A DNA stretch of 64,000 nt from positions 62,001-126,000 of the forward strand of contig DASTHI010000017.1 of assembly GCA_035718275.1 (NCBI GenBank), given 5' to 3'. The notes beneath the pieces were generated by a model. It did no database searches, was not told where the DNA came from, and was given only the letters and a program-made list of their open reading frames with translations. This document shows positions 34,618 to 44,774 of the stretch, in pieces (the first letter of the stretch is position 1; every line of letters begins with the position of its first letter). This stretch comes from Pseudolabrys sp035718275 (lineage in GTDB: Bacteria > Pseudomonadota > Alphaproteobacteria > Rhizobiales > Xanthobacteraceae). Position numbers and translations under genes: made by a program.

Positions 34618-36575
34618 CCCTGATGGTGTCGGATAGTCCGCGGACTCGGCCCGAGATGGATGTGTCGAACTCTATCGACAATGCCTCGCGCGCTCTCCTC
34701 GAAGTCCAGAGGGCGGATGGTCATTGGGTTTTCGAGCTGGAAGCCGACGCGACGATTCCGTCGGAATACGTTCTGCTGCGGCACTTTCGCGGCGAACCGG
34801 TCGACAGCGCGCTTGAGCAAAAGATCGGCGCGTATCTACGACGGAGGCAGGGCGCGCATGGTGGCTGGCCGCTCTACCACGACGGCGACTTCGACATGAG
34901 CGCGAGCGTGAAAGCCTATTTTGCGTTGAAGATGATCGGAGACGATCCTGCCGAACCGCATATGAGACGTGCCCGCGAGGCAATCCTTGCGCGCGGTGGC
35001 GCGGCGCGCTCGAACGTATTCACACGCGTCCTTCTGTGCCTCTATGGTATTCTCGGCTGGCGGAGCGTTCCGGAAATGCCAGTGGAAATCGTACTTTTGC
35101 CGCGCTGGTTTCCCTTCCACCTGTCCAAGGTCTCGTACTGGGCGCGCACCGTGATGGTGCCCCTTTTCGTGCTGCAGGCGCTGCGCCCGCGGGCGAAGAA
35201 TCCCCTTGGCATTGGTATCGATGAGTTATTCGTCCAGCCGCCAAAATCGGTCGGCGCGGCCCCCAAAGCTCCCCACCAGCGATGGAGCTGGTTCTTGTTT
35301 TTCCGAGCCGCCGATATCCTGCTCCGGGCCGTCGTGCCGCTCATCCCAAGCAGACTGCGCCGGCGCGCGATCGAGCAGTCGCGGACGTTTGTCACGGAGC
35401 GACTGAACGGGGAGGATGGACTGGGCGCAATTTTCCCCGCGATGGCGAATGCCACGATGATGTTCGATCTGCTCGGTGACAAGACGAATGCCGCCGTCGC
35501 AAGGTCTTCAATCGAGCATCTGCTCGTGAGGGGTAGCGACGAGGCCTACTGTCAGCCATGCGTCTCGCCGGTGTGGGACACGGCTCTGACCTGTCACGCG
35601 CTGTTCGAGATTGGCGACAGCCAATCCCGTGATGCTGCTATTCGGGGGCTCGATTGGCTCCTGCCCCGGCAGGTTCTCGACGTCCGAGGTGACTGGATCG
35701 CGCGACGGCCGCATGTGCGTCCCGGCGGCTGGGCATTCCAGTATGCCAATGCCCACTATCCCGATCTCGATGACACCGCCGTGGTGGTGATGGCAATGGA
35801 CCGGGCCCGTCGTACGGGAGCAGGGCATCGCTACGATGGTGCGATAGATCGTGCGGTCGAGTGGATCCGGGGCATGCAAAGCACGAACGGCGGGTGGGCA
35901 GCTTTCGACGCCGACAACATCTACGATTATCTCAACAATATTCCGTTCGCCGACCATGGTGCCCTGATCGATCCGCCCACGGAAGACGTGACGGCGCGCT
36001 GTGTCTCCATGTTGGCTCAACTTGGCGATACCCCAAACGGAAGCGAGTGCCTCTCGCGCGCGCTGCAATATCTGCTCAGCGTGCAAACCAAGGATGGTAG
36101 CTGGTATGGCCGCTGGGGCCTGAACTACATTTACGGGACATGGTCCGTGCTTTGTGCGCTGGGCGCTTGCGGTATCGATCGCGATCACGTCGCGGTTCGC
36201 AAGGCCATCAATTGGTTGCGTTCGATTCAAAATGCCGACGGAGGGTGGGGCGAGGACGGCAGCAGCTACAGGCTCGACTACCGCGGTCATGAGCCGGCCG
36301 AGAGCACGGCCTCGCAGACGGCCTGGGCGCTATTGGGACTGATGGCATGCGGGCAATCACGAGACCGCTCGGTGCAGCGGGGCATTCAATTTCTTGCAGA
36401 GACCCAGCGCGAAGATGGCCTCTGGGATGAGAAGCGCTTTACCGCCACCGGTTTTCCGCGCGTCTTCTACCTGCGCTATCACGGCTATCGGAAATTCTTT
36501 CCGCTATGGGCCCTTGCACGCTATCGAACCCTGCTGGGCGGAAATGACGACACGGCCTTGCGTTGGGGTATGTGA
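34614..36575 (+). CDS. shc: Squalene-hopene cyclase
   Basis: A 653-residue monotopic membrane enzyme that cyclises squalene to hopene/hopanol. The catalytic DxDD motif is DLDD at residues 384-387 (followed by TAVVV). Several QW repeats are seen (QSTNGGWAAFD, QTKDGSWYGRWG, QNADGGWGEDG, QREDGLWDEKR). The length matches the family (630-690). It is the last gene of the hpnBCDE-shc operon, with a 4-base overlap, and ends 3 bases before the convergent LTXXQ protein gene. Confidence 0.96.
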   Translation: MTLMVSDSPRTRPEMDVSNSIDNASRALLEVQRADGHWVFELEADATIPSEYVLLRHFRGEPVDSALEQKIGAYLRRRQGAHGGWPLYHDGDFDMSASVKAYFALKMIGDDPAEPHMRRAREAILARGGAARSNVFTRVLLCLYGILGWRSVPEMPVEIVLLPRWFPFHLSKVSYWARTVMVPLFVLQALRPRAKNPLGIGIDELFVQPPKSVGAAPKAPHQRWSWFLFFRAADILLRAVVPLIPSRLRRRAIEQSRTFVTERLNGEDGLGAIFPAMANATMMFDLLGDKTNAAVARSSIEHLLVRGSDEAYCQPCVSPVWDTALTCHALFEIGDSQSRDAAIRGLDWLLPRQVLDVRGDWIARRPHVRPGGWAFQYANAHYPDLDDTAVVVMAMDRARRTGAGHRYDGAIDRAVEWIRGMQSTNGGWAAFDADNIYDYLNNIPFADHGALIDPPTEDVTARCVSMLAQLGDTPNGSECLSRALQYLLSVQTKDGSWYGRWGLNYIYGTWSVLCALGACGIDRDHVAVRKAINWLRSIQNADGGWGEDGSSYRLDYRGHEPAESTASQTAWALLGLMACGQSRDRSVQRGIQFLAETQREDGLWDEKRFTATGFPRVFYLRYHGYRKFFPLWALARYRTLLGGNDDTALRWGM

Positions 36576-36578
36576 TGG

Positions 36579-37763
36579 TCAGCGGCTTGCCCAAACCAAT
36601 CGTCGCTTTTGCGCATCGCTGAGCTGGCGATAGAAATCGGCAAAAGCGATTTGAATGCTGCTGGCCGCATAGTTCAAAGCCGTCAACAGATCGCCCGCAG
36701 CGTCAAGTCTGGCGACAGGACCGGGCGGGACAGGCTGCGCGCACGAGGCGATCATCAGCTTAGCCATGTCGGCTACCACTTTGCTCAGGTTCTCCAGGCT
36801 CGCTGATTGTTCGTCGTTGGGACGAACCTTTGCCCGGATTTCCTGAATCAGGCGCTCGGCACTTTGGATATTTTGCGCCGCGCAGGCTTGATAAAGTTGC
36901 TGGCCGAAATTGTCGCCGGTCGCGGCGTGCTCCGCCTTGCTCTCTGGCCGCGGCCCGTTGACCATTTTTTTCTGCTCGGCGCGGTTTTGCTCAGCCTTAC
37001 CCTCAGTCGGCAGCTCGTTGATGATTTTCTTCTGGTCGTCGCTAAGGCTTGAATAAAACTGCTTGACGGGCTCTCTGATGTAGATCGCCGCATCGCGAAC
37101 CGCCCAGATCGCTTGCACAAAGCGCCTGAGGCGCTCCGGAACAGAATCAGCGGCTGCTTCGCGGCATTCGGACGTGATCGTCGCATAGGACAGGCTCACC
37201 GCTTCCTGCAGTTTCGTCACGGCCGGCTCCTGCGCATCGGAAAACTGCACGGTTTGCTTGAGCTGTACTGCAGGCCAGCTGATCGAGTTCGTCGCATTCG
37301 CACAGCGATCAGACGAAGCCGGATCGCCGTTTTCGTTTTTGGCAGCAGCCCCCGTCGTCGCGGAGCCTCTGGAGCGGAACCCCGAAAAACGTCCTCTCAT
37401 CGTGGCCGCGATCAGCCCAAAACCTCGGCCGCGTATGCGTGGTCCGTAGTCATCGGGCCAGAACGCAAATCCGAGGATTTCCTCGTAGGCAGTGGGCCAG
37501 GCGAGGGGCCCGGCAGGAGTGAGGTTGGGCTCCGGCATTTCAGGACTGGCGGATCTGGATAGCAATTGTTTTCGAGACTTCACCGAATGAGCACGGTGAC
37601 GATGCTTGCGCGGAATGTGTCCGAAATGACCGAGCATGTGACGAAACGGACGCGAAACCCCGCCCAAAATCCCCTCCGGCGAGAGCTGCGCATAGGCGGG
37701 TCCGGCACCCAGCAAAATGGCTGCGCCGAGGACGGCAGTGAATGAAATCGCGGAGCCCCGCAT
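36579..37763 (-). CDS. Exported protein with two LTXXQ (Spy/CpxP-like) regions
   Basis: A 394-residue periplasmic protein. The start at 37763 gives a signal peptide (MRGSAISFTAVLGAAILLGA, ending PAYA-Q); a cytoplasmic-looking extension to 37814 is disfavoured. After a basic, low-complexity 120-residue region come two helical repeats, each closing with an LTXXQ-like motif: FYSSLSDDQKKIINELP and FYRQLSDAQKRRL. Such Spy/CpxP-like proteins are periplasmic chaperones or metal/envelope-stress proteins. It lies between shc and hpnH, where hpnG is found in several other hopanoid loci. Confidence 0.72.
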   Translation of the reverse strand: MRGSAISFTAVLGAAILLGAGPAYAQLSPEGILGGVSRPFRHMLGHFGHIPRKHRHRAHSVKSRKQLLSRSASPEMPEPNLTPAGPLAWPTAYEEILGFAFWPDDYGPRIRGRGFGLIAATMRGRFSGFRSRGSATTGAAAKNENGDPASSDRCANATNSISWPAVQLKQTVQFSDAQEPAVTKLQEAVSLSYATITSECREAAADSVPERLRRFVQAIWAVRDAAIYIREPVKQFYSSLSDDQKKIINELPTEGKAEQNRAEQKKMVNGPRPESKAEHAATGDNFGQQLYQACAAQNIQSAERLIQEIRAKVRPNDEQSASLENLSKVVADMAKLMIASCAQPVPPGPVARLDAAGDLLTALNYAASSIQIAFADFYRQLSDAQKRRLVWASR

Positions 37764-37860
37764 GCCTGTTTCCAACGCCTTGCGGATTGCAACGTCAGAA
37801 ATTCCGATTGTCAACGCGGCCGGGCACTATCCTCAGAATTATGGCACCAAGTTCAGCAGA

Positions 37861-39006
37861 TCATCCAGCTTTGGCTAGCTCAGGCTTTTCTTTCGCGCGC
37901 TGGATCTCACTCAATTTGCGTTCTACGTGTTTCGAAAAAACGTATTGAGCAGGGCGCTGCTTGTCGAGTGGTATTTCCGGACTCATCGGCCCTTCCGTGC
38001 GCACGCCGCGCAGCGTGACTGCCAGCGCTTTCAGCGGATGCGCCACGGCGTCCTGAACGGCAGAGGCTTCATAGCCCGAATGCACCATGCAGTCGGCGCA
38101 CTTTTCGTAATTGCCGGTGCCGTAAGCATCCCAGTCGGTCTCGTTCATCAGCTCGTCGAAAGTCCGTGCGTAGCCCTCGCCGAGCAGATAGCAGGGCTTC
38201 TGCCAGCCGAAGATCGTCCGCGTGGGATTGCCCCAAGGCGTGCAGTGATAGTTCTGATTGCCGGCCAGGAAGTCGAGAAACAGGCTCGACTGGCTGAACG
38301 ACCACTTGGCTTTGCCAGGACCACGCCTGAAAACATCGCGAAAGAGCTGCTTGGTCTTGCCACGATTAAGGAAGTGCTGCTGGTCCGGTGCGCGTTCATA
38401 CGCATAGCCGGGCGACACGGTAATGCCATCGATTCCCAATTCCATGGCGGCATCGAAGAAGGCGGCGACGCGATCCGCGTGCGCGGTATTGAACAACGTG
38501 CAATTGATGTTGACACGAAAGCCGCGCTGTTTGGCCAGCTTTATCGCCTTGACCGCGCGATCGTAGACGCCTTCCTGACACACTGAGGCGTCATGCATTT
38601 CCTTGTCGCCGTCGAGATGAACGGACCACGTGAAAAACGTGCTCGGTTTGTATTGCGCCAGCTTTTTTTCCATGAGCAGCGCGTTCGTGCAGAGATAGAC
38701 GAATTTGCGCTGCGCGATGATGCCTCGAACGATCTCGGGCATCTGTTTGTGCAGGAGGGGTTCGCCGCCGGCGATCGAGACAACAGGCGCCCCACATTCG
38801 GCGACGGCGTTCAACGCGTCGGCGACGGACATATTCTGATGCAAAATGGGATCGGGATAGTCGATCTTGCCGCAGCCGGCGCAGGCCAGGTTGCACCTGA
38901 ACAGCGGCTCAAGCATGAGCACCAGCGGGTAACGCTTGCGCCCGGCCAGCCGCTGACGGATGACGTAACTACCTACAAACAGTTTCTGAAGGAGAGGGAT
39001 GCTCAA
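37861..39006 (-). CDS. hpnH: Adenosylhopane synthase, radical SAM HpnH
   Basis: A 381-residue radical-SAM enzyme that adds a 5'-deoxyadenosyl group to diploptene, the first step of extended (C35) hopanoids. The Fe-S motif is CNLACAGC near residue 38, with a GGEPLLH turn near residue 80 and a C-terminal SPASM-like cysteine region (NYEKCADCMVHSGYEA). The start is TTG at 39006 with GGAAG seven bases upstream. Its first 38 bases overlap the end of ispH, indicating coupling in the dxs-ispH-hpnH operon. Confidence 0.94.
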   Translation of the reverse strand: MSIPLLQKLFVGSYVIRQRLAGRKRYPLVLMLEPLFRCNLACAGCGKIDYPDPILHQNMSVADALNAVAECGAPVVSIAGGEPLLHKQMPEIVRGIIAQRKFVYLCTNALLMEKKLAQYKPSTFFTWSVHLDGDKEMHDASVCQEGVYDRAVKAIKLAKQRGFRVNINCTLFNTAHADRVAAFFDAAMELGIDGITVSPGYAYERAPDQQHFLNRGKTKQLFRDVFRRGPGKAKWSFSQSSLFLDFLAGNQNYHCTPWGNPTRTIFGWQKPCYLLGEGYARTFDELMNETDWDAYGTGNYEKCADCMVHSGYEASAVQDAVAHPLKALAVTLRGVRTEGPMSPEIPLDKQRPAQYVFSKHVERKLSEIQRAKEKPELAKAG

Positions 39007-39964
39007 GATTCACTTCCTTGCTTATTGTTTCGCCACCCGTGACGTCGAGGAGTTCGACCGGAACACGGAATTCGATGTGCTCTTCCTGGCCGGGCAGCGT
39101 CGAGACCTCGACAGGCGTAATTCGGCGCAAGGCGTCGATTACGTCCCTGACCATGACTTCCGGCGCCGACGCACCGGCTGTGATGCCCACTACATTCACA
39201 TTCGTCAACCAGTCCGGCTGAATTTCCTCACCTTTGGCGATTAGATGGGTGGGTATTCCGGCTTCAATGCCGATTTCACGCAGACGATTTGAATTGGAGC
39301 TATTTTTCGCACCCACCACGAAGATAACGTCAGCCAGGCGGGTGAGTTCGAGCAATGCGGTCTGCCTGTTCTGCGTTGCATAGCAGATATCCTGAATGCC
39401 CGGACCGACAACATCTTTGAAGCGGCGGAAAAGGGCGGCGATAATGCCGCGCGTATCATCGACGCTTAACGTGGTCTGGGTGACGTAGGCGATCGGAGTG
39501 TCTTCAGGAAGGGCCAGTGCCTCCACATCGGCTTCAGTCTGCACAAGCAAGGCGGGTCCGGGAATTTGGCCCAACGTGCCCTCCACCTCCGGATGTCCGG
39601 CATGCCCGATCAGGACGATCGTGCGCCCCTGGCGCAGATAGTGCCGACCTTGTGCATGAACTTTCGAAACCAGAGGACAAGTGGCGTTCAATACTTGCAA
39701 GCCTCGCTGAGCGGCTTCGGCTTCGACTTTTTTCGCAACCCCGTGTGCGCTGAAAATGGTGATAGCCCCCGGCGGCACTTCCGAGAGCTCTTCGACGAAC
39801 CGGGCTCCCCGCGCCTTGAGGGCGTCGACCACCCATTTGTTGTGGACGATCTCATGCCGGACGTAGACCGGAGGTCCATACTTGTCGAGCGCGCGTTCGA
39901 CAATCTCGATCGCGCGCACCACGCCCGCGCAAAAGCCGCGTGGTTTCGCCAGAATGACTCTCAT
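38969..39964 (-). CDS. ispH: 4-hydroxy-3-methylbut-2-enyl diphosphate reductase
   Basis: A 331-residue Fe-S enzyme (IspH/LytB), the last step of the MEP pathway, giving IPP and DMAPP. The three cluster cysteines are seen in PRGFCAGVVRA, NATCPLVSKVH and DICYATQNRQ; the substrate loop GAKNSSNSNRL is intact. ATG at 39964 overlaps the dxs stop (ATGA). It is coupled to dxs upstream and hpnH downstream, tying precursor supply to hopanoid production. Confidence 0.95.
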   Translation of the reverse strand: MRVILAKPRGFCAGVVRAIEIVERALDKYGPPVYVRHEIVHNKWVVDALKARGARFVEELSEVPPGAITIFSAHGVAKKVEAEAAQRGLQVLNATCPLVSKVHAQGRHYLRQGRTIVLIGHAGHPEVEGTLGQIPGPALLVQTEADVEALALPEDTPIAYVTQTTLSVDDTRGIIAALFRRFKDVVGPGIQDICYATQNRQTALLELTRLADVIFVVGAKNSSNSNRLREIGIEAGIPTHLIAKGEEIQPDWLTNVNVVGITAGASAPEVMVRDVIDALRRITPVEVSTLPGQEEHIEFRVPVELLDVTGGETISKEVNLEHPSPSETVCR

Positions 39965-41976
39965 GACGCGCCCCCCTGAATTTTCGCGTTCCACTGGCGG
40001 CGGCGCTCTGTCCGATCCGCAAAAACGGCGACTTCGCTCGGCTGCAGATCCGGCGCATGTCGCGACCCAAAAGCCTCAAAGACCTTGGCGACGATTCCGT
40101 TCGCGTCCAGGCCGGCTTTGGCATACATGGCCGGCGGCGTGTCGTGATCAATGAATACGTCCGGAAGGAACATGCTGCGGACCTTGAAATTTGGCCGTTC
40201 CAGCTCGCCGCGCTCGGCCAACAGATGAAGTACGTGCGCGCCAAACCCACCGATCGCACCTTCTTCGATGGTCATCAGCAATTCATGGTTGCGGGCCAAT
40301 TGAACGATGAGATCGGCATCAAGCGGCTTCGCAAAGCGGGCATCGGCGACCGTGCTGGATATGCCGTGTGCCGCGAGAGTTTCGGCAGCTTTCAGACATT
40401 CCGCCAGCCTCGTACCGAGCGAGAGCAGGGCAACGGTGCTGCCCTGGGTGATAATGCGCCCACGTCCAATCTCCAGCGGGACACCTGTTTCGGGACGTTC
40501 GACACCCACACCATCGCCGCGAGGATAACGCAGCGCGGAAGGGCGATCATCGATCGCTGCGGCGGTCGCGATCATATGCACCAGCTCGGCCTCGTCGGCG
40601 GCGGCCATGAGCACGAAATTCGGCAAACAACCCAGATAGGCCAAATCGAAGGATCCGGCATGCGTCGGACCGTCTGCACCGACCAGCCCTGCGCGATCCA
40701 TGACGAAGCGAACCGGCAGCTTCTGAATCGCGACATCGTGGACAACCTGGTCATAGGCGCGCTGCAGGAAAGTCGAATAGATGGCGACGAAAGGCTTGTA
40801 TCCCTGCGTCGCAAGGCCGGCGGCAAAGGTGACCCCATGCTGCTCAGCAATTCCCACATCGAAGGCGCGATGCGGAAATGTCTTGGCGAATATGTCCACT
40901 CCCGTACCCGAAGGCATCGCCGCGGTGATCGCGACGATCCGATCATCCTTCTCCGCCTCCTTGGTCAGCGCTTCGCCAAAAACCTTGGTGTATGAAGGCG
41001 CGTTCGAACTCGCCTTCTGCTGTTTGCCGGTCGAGACATCAAATTTCACAACGCCATGATATTTGTCGTGCGACGCTTCCGCGGGAGCATAACCTTTGCC
41101 CTTCTCAGTGCGCACATGTATGAGGAACGGACCGCTGTCGGCATTGCGCACGTTTTCCAGGACCGGGAGCAGCTGATTGAGATCATGGCCGTCGACAATG
41201 CCGATGTAATAGAATCCCAATTCCTCAAACAGCGTACCGCCGGTCACGAACCCACGCGCCAGCTCTTCTGCGAGAGACGCCTTTTCCTTGAAAAATCTCG
41301 GGAGATGATCGGCGAACTGCCTGCCAAGCCCTCGCAATGACATATATGCCGGACTCGACAATAGTCGCGTGAGATAATTCGACATTGCTCCGACGGGAGG
41401 CGCAATGGACATTTCATTGTCGTTGAGGATGACGATGAGACGCCGATTCATCGCGCCGGCATTGTTCATGGCTTCGTAGGCCATGCCGGCAGAAATGGCA
41501 CCATCACCGATGACGCAAATGACGTTGTGCTTTTGCCCGGCGAGATCGCGGGCCACTGCCATTCCGAGGCCGGCTGATATCGATGTCGAAGAGTGCGCCG
41601 CGCCGAAGCAGTCGTATTCGCTCTCGGATCGCTTCGTAAAGCCGGACAGACCTCCACCGGTCCGCAGTGTTCTTATGCGATCACGTCGGCCTGTCAGGAT
41701 TTTGTGCGGATAAGCCTGGTGTCCAACGTCCCAAATCAGCTTGTCGGTTGGGGTGTCGAATATGTAATGAAGGGCCACCGTCAGTTCGATCACACCAAGG
41801 CTCGCACCGAGGTGGCCACCCGTAATTGCCACGGCATTGATCGTCTCTGTACGAAGTTCATCGGCAACCTGCTGGAGGTATCGAGCATTGAGACGTCGAA
41901 GGTCGCCGGGATTCTTTATCGAATCGAGAATGGACGAATTGGGAGTCGTCGAAAAATCATCGTTGCGCGCCGTCAT
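39961..41976 (-). CDS. dxs: 1-deoxy-D-xylulose-5-phosphate synthase
   Basis: A 671-residue thiamine-diphosphate enzyme condensing pyruvate and glyceraldehyde 3-phosphate, the entry step of the MEP pathway. Motifs: GHQAYPHKILTGRR, the ThDP motif GDGAISAGMAYEAMNNAG, and the transketolase-type VGIAEQHGVTFAAGLA and RYPRG. ATG at 41976 is preceded by AAGGACG; an upstream start at 42009 is possible. It is first in the dxs-ispH-hpnH operon, divergent from hpnN over 212 bases. Confidence 0.96.
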   Translation of the reverse strand: MTARNDDFSTTPNSSILDSIKNPGDLRRLNARYLQQVADELRTETINAVAITGGHLGASLGVIELTVALHYIFDTPTDKLIWDVGHQAYPHKILTGRRDRIRTLRTGGGLSGFTKRSESEYDCFGAAHSSTSISAGLGMAVARDLAGQKHNVICVIGDGAISAGMAYEAMNNAGAMNRRLIVILNDNEMSIAPPVGAMSNYLTRLLSSPAYMSLRGLGRQFADHLPRFFKEKASLAEELARGFVTGGTLFEELGFYYIGIVDGHDLNQLLPVLENVRNADSGPFLIHVRTEKGKGYAPAEASHDKYHGVVKFDVSTGKQQKASSNAPSYTKVFGEALTKEAEKDDRIVAITAAMPSGTGVDIFAKTFPHRAFDVGIAEQHGVTFAAGLATQGYKPFVAIYSTFLQRAYDQVVHDVAIQKLPVRFVMDRAGLVGADGPTHAGSFDLAYLGCLPNFVLMAAADEAELVHMIATAAAIDDRPSALRYPRGDGVGVERPETGVPLEIGRGRIITQGSTVALLSLGTRLAECLKAAETLAAHGISSTVADARFAKPLDADLIVQLARNHELLMTIEEGAIGGFGAHVLHLLAERGELERPNFKVRSMFLPDVFIDHDTPPAMYAKAGLDANGIVAKVFEAFGSRHAPDLQPSEVAVFADRTERRRQWNAKIQGGAS

Positions 41977-42188
41977 GCTACTACGTCCTTCCCCGACCAA
42001 CGTGGGCATTCGGGCCCCGGCGAAACTTGGGGTGATTTTGATCCACCTTCTAGGTTTCGCCGCCCTAGCTGGTATCAGTCTGCGTCAATCAATGACCGGG
42101 ACAAAAGTTCCCAATCGGAAAACGCTGAAAATGACGCATTTTAGCGCAATTGGGAACCACTAGGTCGGATCGAAAAATAAGGTCGAGC

Positions 42189-44774
42189 ATGCTGGCGTCC
42201 TGGGTCACCTCCGTTGTACGGTTCTGCACGCGATTTCCTTGGCCGATCATTGCTTTAGCATTGATCGCAGCCGTCGCTTCTGCGGTCTATTCGGCGCGGC
42301 ATTTCGCCATCAATACCGACATCAACAAGCTGATCTCGTCGGACCTCGACTGGCGCAGGCGAGAGGCGGAGTTCGAAAAGGCCTTTCCCGGCCATTTCGG
42401 CTCAACATTGGTCGTCATCAATGCCCCGACGGAGGAATACGCGGAGCGCGCGGCCGCCGAATTGAGTGAACGGTTGAAAGCCCAGTCTTCCTTGTTCCAG
42501 TCGGCGGACAATCTCCAGGGAAACGAATTTTTTGTCCGCAATGGGTTGCTTTTTCAGCCCCTGCAGGACCTCGAAGGGTTCTCGAAAGGACTCGGGCAAG
42601 CGGCGCCGATGATCAGCACTCTGGTGACCGACCCCAGCCTGCGGGGCGTCACGCGAGCGCTGTCACTCGGGCTCGTCGGGGTCCAAAACAAGATGGTAAC
42701 GCTCGACGCGCTCGCGCGTCCTTTATCCTTGGCATCCGCAACGGTCGAGGACGTCCTGGCGGGTCGGCCTTCGTCGTTCTCATGGCTTTCGATGCTCAAC
42801 GGCCACGACCCCGCGCGTTCGGATCTGCGACGGCTGATTGAAGTACACCCGGTCTTGGATTTTTCGGCGCTTCAGCCCGGTCAAGCCTCGAGCGATGCAA
42901 TCCGTAAAGCTGCCGATGAGCTGCGGTTGAAGGAGAAATACCAGGCACGCGTCAGGCTGACTGGTTCCGTCCCCATGTCTGACGAAGAATTCGCGACGGT
43001 GAAGGAAGGGGCCCTGATCAATTCTCTCCTCACGATCGGCATCGTTCTCATCATCCTTTGGCTTGCTCTGAAATCGGCTCGAATCATTGGCGCTGTTGTC
43101 ATCACTTTGTTTGTCGGCTTGGCGATTACCGCTGCGCTCGGACTGATGATGGTCGGCGCGCTGAATATGATTTCCGTCGCATTTGCCGTGCTGTTCGTTG
43201 GATTGGGCGTTGATTTCGCGATTCAATTCTCAGTACGATATCGCGCCGAGCGCCATGACGTGCTCGAACTCCGGCCCGCGCTGGCGCAGGCGGCCGAAAA
43301 AGCGGGCGTGCCGCTGACTCTTGCCGCGGCAGCGGTGGCCGCGGGCTTCCTCTCCTTCCTGCCTACCGATTACCGCGGCGTATCGGAGCTTGGGCAAATC
43401 GCCGGCGTCGGAATGCTGATCGCGTATGCGGCCAGCATAACGCTTCTCCCCGCTCTCATTCGCGTGTTCAATCCGGCCGGCGAGCGGGAAGAGATTGGCT
43501 ACCGTTCGCTCGCTCCTGTCGATCGCTTCCTTCAAGAGTATCGCGTTCCGGTGATCGTCGGCACACTCGCGGTTGCGATCCTCGGATCGCCTTTGCTCTA
43601 TTTCCTGAATTTTGATTTCGATCCCATTCATTTGCGAAGTCCGGAAGCTGAATCGATCTCCACATTGCTCGATCTCGGAGGCGATCCCCGCATCGGGATC
43701 AATTCCGTAAACATTATCACGTCATCGACGGAGGAAGCTTCCGCTGCAGCCCAGAAATTGAACTCTCTTCCGGAAGTTGCGCAGACTAATACGCTGTTGA
43801 ATTTCATTCCGCGCGATCAGGACAAAAAACTGGCTGTAATTGCGGGTCTGCGGCGCCAGCTTGGGCAGGCACTCGAAGCAACCGAGCCGGACGAGCCGCC
43901 GACTGACGAAGAGAACATCGCCGCGCTCAGGAATACCGCTGACCAGCTCAGCAGAATGGCCGGAGATGCCACCGGGCCGGGCGCGACCGCGGCTCGCAGG
44001 CTGGCGGAAAATTCGAGGAAGCTGGCTGCGACTGACGAGCAGGCGAGGACACGTGCACAGACGGCATTTGTCGTCCCGCTCGAGGCTGATCTCGAGAGAT
44101 TGCGGATGTTTCTCACCGCACAACGCGTGACAATGGAAAACTTGCCGGAGTTTCTGAAGCGACAATGGCTCACTCCCGATGGGCGCGCTCGTGTTGAAGT
44201 CACCCCGAAAGGGGACACCAACAACACTGAAGTGCTGCGATCCTTTGCTCGCGCGGTTCTCGCCGTCTATCCGAACGCCACTGGAGGCCCCATCTCGATT
44301 CTGGAGTCGAGCCGTACCGTGGTGAGGGCTTTTTTCGAGGCCGGATTTTACGCGCTGATCTCGATCGCGATATTGCTATGGATCGTCTTACGTCGGTTCG
44401 GGGACGTCCTGCTGACTTTGGTGCCTCTGGTCCTGGCAGGCGTGGTAACGCTCGAAATCTGTGTTCTCATCGGAATGCCGCTTAATTTCGCGAACATCAT
44501 CGCGCTGCCTTTGCTGCTCGGAGTTGGCGTCGCATTCAAGATCTACTACATCATGGCGTGGCGGTCTGGACGGACAAACCTGCTACAGTCCAGTCTCACG
44601 CGCGCAGTCATTTGGAGCGCGTTGACGACAGCTACCGCGTTTGGAAGCCTCTGGTTGTCACAGCATCCAGGCACTTCGAGCATGGGAAAGTTGCTCGCTC
44701 TGTCACTCGTCTGCACGCTAGCTGCAGCGGTGCTATTTCAGCCGGCGCTCATGGGACGACCCCGCGAGTCCTGA
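42189..44774 (+). CDS. hpnN: Hopanoid transporter HpnN (RND/MMPL family)
   Basis: An 861-residue RND-type permease that carries hopanoids from the inner to the outer membrane. One N-terminal helix (PWPIIALALIAAVASAVYSA) precedes a large periplasmic loop (about 40-270), a five-helix block with GLGVDFAIQFSVRY, a second long periplasmic loop with helical TATGPGATAARRLAE, and a final helix block. The ATG at 42189 is chosen over an upstream TTG. It is divergent from dxs; its final 42 bases overlap the convergent DUF2147 gene. Confidence 0.92.
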   Translation: MLASWVTSVVRFCTRFPWPIIALALIAAVASAVYSARHFAINTDINKLISSDLDWRRREAEFEKAFPGHFGSTLVVINAPTEEYAERAAAELSERLKAQSSLFQSADNLQGNEFFVRNGLLFQPLQDLEGFSKGLGQAAPMISTLVTDPSLRGVTRALSLGLVGVQNKMVTLDALARPLSLASATVEDVLAGRPSSFSWLSMLNGHDPARSDLRRLIEVHPVLDFSALQPGQASSDAIRKAADELRLKEKYQARVRLTGSVPMSDEEFATVKEGALINSLLTIGIVLIILWLALKSARIIGAVVITLFVGLAITAALGLMMVGALNMISVAFAVLFVGLGVDFAIQFSVRYRAERHDVLELRPALAQAAEKAGVPLTLAAAAVAAGFLSFLPTDYRGVSELGQIAGVGMLIAYAASITLLPALIRVFNPAGEREEIGYRSLAPVDRFLQEYRVPVIVGTLAVAILGSPLLYFLNFDFDPIHLRSPEAESISTLLDLGGDPRIGINSVNIITSSTEEASAAAQKLNSLPEVAQTNTLLNFIPRDQDKKLAVIAGLRRQLGQALEATEPDEPPTDEENIAALRNTADQLSRMAGDATGPGATAARRLAENSRKLAATDEQARTRAQTAFVVPLEADLERLRMFLTAQRVTMENLPEFLKRQWLTPDGRARVEVTPKGDTNNTEVLRSFARAVLAVYPNATGGPISILESSRTVVRAFFEAGFYALISIAILLWIVLRRFGDVLLTLVPLVLAGVVTLEICVLIGMPLNFANIIALPLLLGVGVAFKIYYIMAWRSGRTNLLQSSLTRAVIWSALTTATAFGSLWLSQHPGTSSMGKLLALSLVCTLAAAVLFQPALMGRPRES

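Noticed and set aside
41977..42188. EcfG promoter in the dxs-hpnN gap (GGAAC present on both strands)
   Set aside because: None of the GGAAC sites has CGTT at 16 or 17 bases; the match is incomplete.
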